Below are positions 1-4,673 of a stretch of DNA of 5,857 nucleotides, one piece after another. How positions within the stretch are numbered: the first letter of the stretch is position 1; the number at the start of each line of letters is the position of its first letter. The notes beneath the pieces were generated by a model. The model was not told the origin of the DNA. It saw only the letters and a program-made list of their open reading frames with translations, and ran no database searches. The DNA is from Candidatus Sifarchaeum subterraneum. GTDB taxonomy: Archaea > Asgardarchaeota > Sifarchaeia > Sifarchaeales > Sifarchaeaceae. A program made the translations under genes and the position numbers. The DNA lies in the NCBI GenBank assembly GCA_016292335.1, contig JAECRX010000242.1, positions 1 to 5,857 on the forward strand, written 5' to 3'.

Positions 1-461
1 CCCGTTCTTGCTGATGTTTCATAAAAGCTGAGATTAATGATTCCTCCTACTTTTTCTCCTGTTGCCAAATCTACTTCTCTCCAGTCTTCCAGATCGATTT
101 TATTACCTACTAAAATGACGGGGATGTTTCCACTATGTTGGTAAATTTCGTTCAACCAGTGTTTTATATTCCATATAGAAATTTCGTTTGTAACATCATA
201 AACCACAAATCCGCCCTGTGCACCGCGAAAGTAAAACGGGTTGATAAAACCAAACCTTTCTTGTCCCGCAGTATCCCAGATCGTTAGCTTAATTACATTT
301 CCGCTTATATTGATAGTGCGAATACCATAGTTAACACCTATTGTTGGCTTATAGTCAGTATCAAATTTTCTTTCACAATACCGTAAAGTAAGACTTGTTT
401 TACCTACGGCTGGATCTCCAACAACAATTATCTTGAAGAGGAAGTCTACCGATTCTCCCAT
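1..461 (-). CDS. Rab/Ras-like small GTPase, C-terminus cut by window edge
   Basis: GTP-binding molecular switch of the Ras superfamily, closest in motifs to the Rab group; 153 complete codons are visible and no stop is reached. All five G motifs are present: G1 GDPAVGKTS (residues 15-23), G2 Thr40 in PTIG, G3 WDTAGQE (62-68), G4 NKID (120-123) and G5 ETSA (148-151). Rab-family signature stretches are recognisable: IGVNY (41-45), KLTIWDTAGQE (58-68), RFGFI (69-73) and YFRGA (77-81). Gln67, equivalent to Ras Gln61, is kept, so GTP hydrolysis should be possible. The residue matching Ras Gly12 is Pro17. The start is ATG at 461, preceded by AGGTG at 8-nt spacing. Typical length is 160-200 residues, so the end of the fold and any C-terminal tail are missing; whether it carries a lipidation motif cannot be seen. 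Such GTPases are abundant in Asgard archaea; the exact subfamily and cellular role are unknown. Confidence 0.95.
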   Translation of the reverse strand, partial: MGESVDFLFKIIVVGDPAVGKTSLTLRYCERKFDTDYKPTIGVNYGIRTINISGNVIKLTIWDTAGQERFGFINPFYFRGAQGGFVVYDVTNEISIWNIKHWLNEIYQHSGNIPVILVGNKIDLEDWREVDLATGEKVGGIINLSFYETSART

Positions 462-483
462 CCAAGTTCCACCTTTATGCCAA

Positions 484-556
484 TTCGTAGCTATTAAGTT
501 TCTTGTGTGTTTTGAAATTTGAAAGCAGAATTTTCCATGTTTTATCGACACATATA
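484..556 (-). repeat. Dispersed direct repeat, copy 1, in GTPase upstream region
   Basis: A roughly 70-bp segment matches 1641-1710. By hand alignment, 484-548 against 1641-1704 agree at 57 of 65 columns with one 1-nt gap, and 525-548 differ at a single base. In minus-strand sense the repeat ends 23 nt before the GTPase start codon. It has a TATA-like TTATATG (551-557) at its upstream edge, so it probably covers the core promoter and 5' leader. The minus strand also reads a 14-codon mini-ORF from ATG at 538 beginning MENSAFK. Homology between the copies is clear; promoter function is inferred. Confidence 0.75.
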
Positions 557-950
557 AGAAGTGGAAGAGTTTAACTCGAATTACCACAGTAGGTGGTTCA
601 AATGATAAATGTTCTTTTACACTCTTCGTGTTTTTACTGCTTCTGCCCCTCTTATATACTTTTCCACTCTCCATCTATGTGTATCTTCGAAGCACAAAGT
701 ATCTACTCATCCCAGAAATGGGAAAAACAAGTGGACGAAGGTCAAAGATGAAAATGATCTAATTGCCACCCGTTTCCTATCTCTTGGATGAAAAGATCTC
801 CATTCTAAGAAAGGCGGGATATGAGTTACATCAAAAAACAAATATCTCCTTACCCACGTAATCTTTTCTATTCACATAGAAAAAAATACCATATTTTCAT
901 GATAATCAAACAGAAATCATTCGAAATCCTTCGGAAATCATAGAAGAAGG

Positions 951-963
951 CTGAAAAAAATTC
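951..963 (-). terminator. Candidate oligo-T terminator of the SCP2 unit
   Basis: The minus strand reads AATTTTTTTCAG about 60-70 nt beyond the SCP2 stop codon. Archaeal RNA polymerase can terminate at T-runs without a strong hairpin, so this is the best visible end for the small-ORF/SCP2 transcript. Position-based inference only. Confidence 0.35.
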
Positions 964-1023
964 ATAGGAATTTTGAAGTATTATCCAATATTATCGGTTA
1001 AAAGTTTAATTTTTCTGAGATAT

Positions 1024-1389
1024 TTATGTTCTATTTCTCAAAAGCTCGTGATAAGCTCTGATAATTTTAAAGAATTGAACGGCATCTTGAATAGGCCCTG
1101 ATATTCCCAAATCACCCTTCATATACTCAAATAGTGGAGATATTGCGCCTTTAAGGATTTGGCTAAACGTTTCTACCCGGCTAATAAGTGCCAAATGTGG
1201 CCTATCGATTTCACCTTTTTTGAAGCTCACCGCTTTATCTTTAATTTGAATATAAAGATTCTCAGAAGGATAATCGGTCAGCTCAATTTGGATTATTCGA
1301 TTCCATCCTTCAAAGCGTACTTTGAGTGATTCCGTAGAGTTCAGATCCTCAATATACTTTACGAGTGTTGATTTGAGTTCATTAATCAT
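1024..1389 (-). CDS. SCP2 (sterol carrier protein 2)-like domain protein
   Basis: Small soluble protein of 121 residues that fits a single SCP2-type fold, a family that binds lipids or other hydrophobic ligands in an internal tunnel. Family-like features run in the expected order: an N-terminal helix (about 1-18), strands around FEGWNRIIQIEL (27-38) and NLYIQIKD (44-51), the charged turn at 56-64, strand PHLALIS (64-70), helix ETFSQILKG (73-81), then the SPLFEYMKGDLGISG stretch (84-98) and a final helix (about 101-117). The 'MxGxLxxxG' arrangement before the last helix is characteristic. The chosen start is ATG at 1389, 5 nt after the stop of the upstream small ORF; the frame is open further back to a TTG at 1458, but that would overlap the small ORF and add an unrelated basic, hydrophobic tail. 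The ribosome site is weak (AAGAAGG, about 15 nt away), so translational coupling to the small ORF is likely. Ligand unknown; sterols are not implied. Confidence 0.75.
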   Translation of the reverse strand: MINELKSTLVKYIEDLNSTESLKVRFEGWNRIIQIELTDYPSENLYIQIKDKAVSFKKGEIDRPHLALISRVETFSQILKGAISPLFEYMKGDLGISGPIQDAVQFFKIIRAYHELLRNRT

Positions 1390-1394
1390 CTTTA

Positions 1395-1592
1395 TCAGCA
1401 ACAGCCTTCTTCTTTGAAGAAAATAGAGACGTAAACATCTTGAATGGAAAATTTCCAATTAATGGGATTTTTCATACTTCGGTCATAACGGGTTATCAAC
1501 TGAAATAGGGTGCGATCGAATATATAAATATGAGCAAGAAAAGAAAGATCCAATATAAGACGATAGAATTCATCATATTCATCGAATTCCAA
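1395..1592 (-). CDS. Small conserved-looking ORF of unknown function upstream of the SCP2 gene
   Basis: A 65-codon frame, not recognised as any family. The first third is acidic and aromatic, followed by a hydrophobic stretch (about residues 12-34) too rich in charged residues to be a clear membrane helix; the protein ends in EEGCC. It sits 5 nt upstream of the SCP2 start on the same strand, suggesting one operon. The start is problematic: the only start at full length is TTG (1592-1590), directly preceded by an in-frame TGA. A GAGGG box (1612-1608) instead sits 11 nt before an ATG at 1596 that is one frame off and stops after five codons. Removing one G from TTGGAA would join that ATG to this frame. 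So either a TTG start is used or a frameshift or sequencing error lies near 1590. An internal ATG at residue 40 is another, shorter option. Confidence 0.45.
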   Translation of the reverse strand: MEFDEYDEFYRLILDLSFLAHIYIFDRTLFQLITRYDRSMKNPINWKFSIQDVYVSIFFKEEGCC

Positions 1593-1640
1593 TCATGAAT
1601 TCATATTCCCTCATATCTATATTGTCATAAAGATATTTTT

Positions 1641-1710
1641 TTCGTAACCATTAAGTTTCTTATGGGGTTTGGATTTGAAAGCAGAGTTTTCCATGTTTTA
1701 TCGATATATA
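1641..1710 (-). repeat. Dispersed direct repeat, copy 2, upstream of the small ORF/SCP2 unit
   Basis: Second copy of the repeat seen at 484-556, in the same orientation 1.16 kb away. In minus-strand sense it ends 49 nt before the TTG of the 65-codon ORF. A TATA-like ATATATA (1704-1710) sits at its upstream edge, matching the place of the TATA-like box in copy 1. Here the mini-ORF starting MENSAFK at ATG 1694 runs 25 codons to a TAG at 1617-1619. The parallel placement supports a duplicated promoter/leader shared by the two minus-strand transcription units. Confidence 0.75.
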
Positions 1711-1721
1711 TGGTCCCAAAA

Positions 1722-1745
1722 TTTTCTAATTCAAATTTTAGAAAA
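1722..1745. promoter_or_regulatory. Perfect 8-bp inverted repeat in the divergent control region
   Basis: TTTTCTAA (1722-1729) and TTAGAAAA (1738-1745) are exact reverse complements around an 8-nt centre. The element lies about 11 bp upstream of the TATA-like sequence of the minus-strand unit and about 100 bp upstream of the plus-strand gene, a fitting place for a dimeric regulator site. AT-rich chance palindromes are common, so the role is tentative. Confidence 0.35.
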
Positions 1746-1780
1746 GTTCTCACAAGGATTTCACAGATTATTTTTAAAGA

Positions 1781-1836
1781 GTGATCACCTCTATTCCATT
1801 GGCTATAGATAATTTAGAGGATGTTCACCTCCTATT
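1781..1836. promoter_or_regulatory. Paired operator-like boxes upstream of the zinc-ribbon gene
   Basis: GTGATCACCTCTATT (from 1781) and ATGTTCACCTCCTATT (from 1821) are near-identical direct repeats with starts exactly 40 bp apart, about four helical turns. The first contains the palindrome GTGATCAC; the second forms GAGG/CCTC arms around ATGTTCA. Between them lies a TATA-like CTATAGATAA (1803-1812), so a protein bound to both boxes would bracket the promoter of the gene at 1847. Read on the minus strand the boxes look like Shine-Dalgarno sequences, but no usable start codon follows. Confidence 0.4.
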
Positions 1837-1846
1837 TTAAACAAGA

Positions 1847-2650
1847 GTGATAATATTGATTGGAAAAGAAGAACTTAAACATAAATTATTCGTGGTAATG
1901 ATTAGAGATTTTTTCCGAATAAATGGCTGTCGAATACTTCATCATAGATATCTTGATACGAAATCACAACCATCGCCTGCTAAAGTACGATGGTTACCTG
2001 AATATTCTCAGTTCTATGACATAGTAGGACAAGCGGAGGAAGGAAACTTTTTCTTGATAGATTGCTATTATTTTGAAAACGACATCGAAGGCTATTTTTT
2101 GAATCAGGACGACAAGGTTTTTTTTGAAAATGTTTTGAAAAATTGGTCTCTGTTAGAGGGGTTGAAGGAAGAAGTATCACAATCATTCTCTTTTGTTTTT
2201 GTATCAAATTTAAGCTATGATGAAAGATTAGTGAACTCAGTGAGAGGAGACATAGACCTACTTACGGAATTTTATGAAAGATTGTGGACGTTGATTAAAG
2301 AAGAAGAAGTTAAGAATATGAATAATTTAGATGAATATACTATCTTCGAAGTTTTAGAAAATCTTGAACTATACTCTGCAAAGTTATCTCTCAAGACTCA
2401 AAGTATTAGTAACGGAAAGACTTACAAACGTGTTTTGATGCCAAAAGTTCGAAAAATAATTGAATTTTCAACAAAGCCAGAGCTTATGCCCTGTCCCAAC
2501 TGTGGAGAACAGTCGGTTTTACGTGGCAGCATCTCGGTGTGGATCCTCAAAGAAGCTAAACTATTCACTTATCGATGTAAAAACTGCTTTTACGAATTTG
2601 AACCAAAAGGGAACTTTGAAGTTGTCCAAGGTCTAATCGGAATGCTGTGA
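1847..2650 (+). CDS. Uncharacterised protein with C-terminal zinc ribbon
   Basis: 267-residue protein not assigned to a named family. Residues 1-200 look like a mixed alpha/beta domain: strands near 2-5, 66-75 (GNFFLIDCYY) and 113-120 (SFSFVFVS), with helices in between, and an acidic helical segment at about 136-180. Residues 213-250 form a zinc ribbon with CPNCG (Cys216, Cys219) and CKNC (Cys244, Cys247), 24 residues apart and with aromatic-rich strands between, like TFIIS/RPB9-type ribbons. These can bind nucleic acid or protein; which applies here is unknown. The start taken is GTG at 1847; no clear ribosome site precedes it. TTG at 1856 is an alternative, with GAGTGAT 4 nt before it, and the first ATG is at 1898. 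It is divergent from the small-ORF/SCP2 unit across a 254-bp region with repeats and operator-like boxes, and convergent with asnS. There is no signal peptide or membrane segment, so it is probably cytoplasmic. Confidence 0.8.
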   Translation: MIILIGKEELKHKLFVVMIRDFFRINGCRILHHRYLDTKSQPSPAKVRWLPEYSQFYDIVGQAEEGNFFLIDCYYFENDIEGYFLNQDDKVFFENVLKNWSLLEGLKEEVSQSFSFVFVSNLSYDERLVNSVRGDIDLLTEFYERLWTLIKEEEVKNMNNLDEYTIFEVLENLELYSAKLSLKTQSISNGKTYKRVLMPKVRKIIEFSTKPELMPCPNCGEQSVLRGSISVWILKEAKLFTYRCKNCFYEFEPKGNFEVVQGLIGML

Positions 2651-2709
2651 ACTAAAAATTATCAGTTTGGGCTTTCTCTTGTATATTATATAAATAGGGA
2701 TTAGAGAGT
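2651..2709. terminator. Convergent intergenic gap with weak T-runs
   Basis: A 59-bp spacer separates the ends of two convergent genes. On the plus strand there is a T-rich GGGCTTTCTCTTG tract, and on the minus strand an oligo-T (TTTTT, complement of 2654-2658). Either could serve archaeal termination; no strong hairpin is visible. Confidence 0.3.
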
Positions 2710-4020
2710 TCATGGGTATAACCTAGTTGTAGTCCTCGGAAATGCACAAGCATCCCTAATGTGATCAAGCTTACAAATCCATGCGATTAAACGCTCTATT
2801 CCGAGGCCAAATCCAGAGTGTGGGATGGTTCCGTAACGTCTTAGGTCGATATACCACTGGTAATCTTCAATGTTCAGTCCTTCCTCATCCAAACGTTGTA
2901 AAAGTACATCAAGATCATGAATTCTCTGGCCCCCACCTATTATCTCGCCATAACCCTCAGGAGCTAACATATCATCACACTTTACTATCTCAGGTCTTTC
3001 TGGATCCGGATAATGATAAAAGGCTTTTATCTGCTTTGGATAATTATAAATGAAAATTGGCTTATCGTAATCCATTGTCAAAGTTTTTTCTTCAATAGTG
3101 CCCAAGTCATCGCCCCATTGAACATCGATTTTTTTCTCTTGCAGAATTTCGATGGCATCATCATAACTGACTCTTTCGAATGGTGGTATCACCTGATAAA
3201 TGGCTTCAGGATCTCGCCCTAAAAATTTGAGTTCATTCGCCATCCTTTTTGAAACCTTTTGTGCAATATAAGAGACCAGTTCTTCTTGGACCTTCACAAT
3301 GTTTTCTAAATCGCTCCAAGCAGCTTCTACTTCCAAGTGCCAAAATTCCGTCAAGTGACGTCGAGTTCGGGATTTTTCGGCCCTAAAAGAGGGAGCGATC
3401 GTAAAGACTTTCTCAAATGCTTGTATCAAAGCTTCAAGATACAACTGCGAACTTTGCGTCAGATAAGCCTTTTGATTTTCAAAGTAATTTAATTCAAAGA
3501 GAGTTGCCCCGCCCTCACAAGCTGCAGACACAAACATTGGGGCTTGAACTTCTATCCATCCCCCTTTTTTAAACCATTCTCTGGCTGCAACGAAAACTTG
3601 GTTTCTAATTATCATTATTGTTCTTAGTTTTCTGCTTCTCAACCAAAGATGTCTTTGATCAAGTAAGAAGCTGGTACTTTGATCTTTTGTAATTGGAAAG
3701 GGTTTAGCTAATCCAACTATTTCCAAGTCATTGACTGAAATTTCATAGCCTTCAGGGGCCCTTTTATCTTCACGAACAACACCGCTCATTTTAAGGGATG
3801 ATTCTATCGAAATCCTATCTCCTTCTTCGAAAGTTTTTTCGCTGACATTATCTTTGTGGATAACTGTTTGAATCATTCCAGTTCCATCTCTAACGATCAG
3901 AAAAACCAAGTTTCCACTTGATCGTTTCCGGTAGACCCATCCTCTTAAAGAAACTTGTTCACCTACAAGATCCTCTTCAAAAATTTCACTGATCTGAATA
4001 GAATGGTCATTCTTTGACAT
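2710..4020 (-). CDS. asnS: Asparaginyl-tRNA synthetase, archaeal type
   Basis: Class IIb aminoacyl-tRNA synthetase that charges tRNA-Asn with asparagine using ATP, in the cytoplasm. The 436 residues are full length for the compact archaeal form. An N-terminal OB-fold anticodon-binding domain (about 15-105, with GWVYRKRSSGNLVFLIVRDG at 27-46) precedes the catalytic domain. Motif 1 lies around 154-162 (GWIEVQAPM), motif 2 at 212-228 (FRAEKSRTRRHLTEFWH) and motif 3 at 403-413 (GFGLGIERLIA, with the ATP-binding Arg410). The segments EGGATLF, YLTQSSQLYLEA, APEGYGEIIGG and the C-terminal FPRTTTRLYP agree closely with remembered Pyrococcus AsnRS, not AspRS, so the Asn specificity is fairly secure. 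The OB domain excludes the truncated AsnRS-like asparagine synthetase paralogues. The start is ATG at 4020 with a weak GGGAT box 5 nt upstream. No operon partner; its promoter must lie in the 4021-4100 region, where AT-rich TATA-like tracts occur. Confidence 0.95.
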   Translation of the reverse strand: MSKNDHSIQISEIFEEDLVGEQVSLRGWVYRKRSSGNLVFLIVRDGTGMIQTVIHKDNVSEKTFEEGDRISIESSLKMSGVVREDKRAPEGYEISVNDLEIVGLAKPFPITKDQSTSFLLDQRHLWLRSRKLRTIMIIRNQVFVAAREWFKKGGWIEVQAPMFVSAACEGGATLFELNYFENQKAYLTQSSQLYLEALIQAFEKVFTIAPSFRAEKSRTRRHLTEFWHLEVEAAWSDLENIVKVQEELVSYIAQKVSKRMANELKFLGRDPEAIYQVIPPFERVSYDDAIEILQEKKIDVQWGDDLGTIEEKTLTMDYDKPIFIYNYPKQIKAFYHYPDPERPEIVKCDDMLAPEGYGEIIGGGQRIHDLDVLLQRLDEEGLNIEDYQWYIDLRRYGTIPHSGFGLGIERLIAWICKLDHIRDACAFPRTTTRLYP

Positions 4021-4545
4021 TTTTATCCCATTTTTATTTTTCAGTCAATTCTTTACAACTTTTTTCGAAATCCAAAAGAAGGTAAATGTGAGTGGAGCAT
4101 GATGGAAAGGATGGTAAGAGGGATTTGAAGAAAGATAACGCATATTATTCAATTTTAAAAAGGTCAACATTTAAAGATCTGTCCTTCACATGCGTTTAGT
4201 GGGAGTTTCTTGAAATTTTTCGAAAACGGGCTAGTTGGCTTTTTCTGTTCCTCTTTTTTATCGGTGAAGGGTTTTGAGTAAGATTCTCAAAGAGGATTCA
4301 AGGGATCCTAAAATGTCCCCTCCGATATACCTTCCTGTATTCATGTTCTGAAAGATCTTTTATTAATTTTTCTTTTAGCCTTAGACATGAGCATTTTGGG
4401 GAAAAAAACATGATTAAATCTCTTAGATTCAAAATAGGAATCTATTCAGCTTTTCTTTCAATTCTTTTTCAAACAATATTTTCGAGGAGTATTAGAAAAT
4501 ATTATCCATGTATATATTCAGATATTGCTTTAAATAATAGATCTA

Positions 4546-4565
4546 GCCCTAAAATATTTTAAGGC
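4546..4565. promoter_or_regulatory. 20-bp near-perfect palindrome upstream of the Cys-rich gene
   Basis: The element pairs in 9 of 10 positions, with arms GCCCTAAAAT and ATTTTAAGGC. It lies about 40 bp upstream of the TATA-like GAAATAAAAC (4603-4612) and 108 bp before the chosen ATG. That size and place fit a homodimeric transcription factor site. Function not demonstrated. Confidence 0.45.
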
Positions 4566-4602
4566 AAAAGTTGATCTAAATTATGAAAAAAAAAATAGTC
4601 TT

Positions 4603-4612
4603 GAAATAAAAC
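4603..4612 (+). promoter_or_regulatory. Candidate TATA box of the Cys-rich gene
   Basis: GAAATAAAAC resembles an archaeal BRE/TATA element. With the usual 25-nt spacing, transcription would begin near 4632, giving a leader of roughly 10 nt to the ATG at 4644 or 40 nt to the ATG at 4674. Confidence 0.35.
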
Positions 4613-4673
4613 ACACTTCAATAGTTGCAGTTAAATCGTTTAAATGGGATCTTCAAAAAAGGAAGTCGAAATT

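Larger units (their letters stand above)
462..1023. other. Intergenic region without a supported gene
   Basis: About 560 bp between the GTPase start and the end of the SCP2 gene. It holds repeat copy 1 near its left end, a short tandem of GAAATC units (913-939), and a run of seven A (954-960) that reads as oligo-T downstream of the minus-strand SCP2 unit. An open frame at 609-791 (plus strand) has no ribosome site, no recognisable domain and an unconvincing composition, so it is not annotated. No tRNA-like fold was recognised by eye. Confidence 0.6.
4021..4673. other. Long AT-rich intergenic region between divergent genes
   Basis: About 650 bp separating asnS from the Cys-rich gene. Seen in it: AT-rich tracts that could be the asnS promoter near its left end, a 10-bp palindrome TTTTCGAAAA (4217-4226), a T-rich tract around 4357-4378, the 20-bp palindrome at 4546-4565, and a TATA-like box at 4603-4612. 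A 50-codon frame (4410-4562, plus) exists but lacks support. No tRNA, CRISPR or insertion element was recognised. Confidence 0.6.

Noticed and set aside
609..791. 60-codon plus-strand frame in the left intergenic region
   Set aside because: No ribosome site, no recognisable domain, odd composition shift from hydrophobic to basic, and no neighbour to support it.
1390..1458. 23-residue N-terminal extension of the SCP2 protein from TTG 1458
   Set aside because: It would overlap the upstream ORF, lacks a ribosome site and adds an Arg/Leu-rich tail not expected for the SCP2 fold.
484..1710. Repeat pair as ends of an insertion element
   Set aside because: The copies are direct, not inverted, no transposase lies between them, and both are placed at gene starts.
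1781..1836. Minus-strand gene starting after the AGGAGGTGA and GAGGTGATC sequences
   Set aside because: No start codon at useful spacing opens a frame longer than a few codons on that strand.
1980..2207. Minus-strand frame opposite the zinc-ribbon gene
   Set aside because: Shadow of the 1847-2650 gene; no ribosome site or recognisable motif.
2781..3222. Plus-strand frames opposite asnS
   Set aside because: They lie wholly within the strong asnS coding region on the other strand and have no domains of their own.
4410..4562. 50-codon plus-strand frame starting MIKSLRFK
   Set aside because: It has a short hydrophobic patch and a weak GGGG upstream, but it lies in AT-rich spacer, overlaps the 20-bp palindrome at its end and resembles no family.
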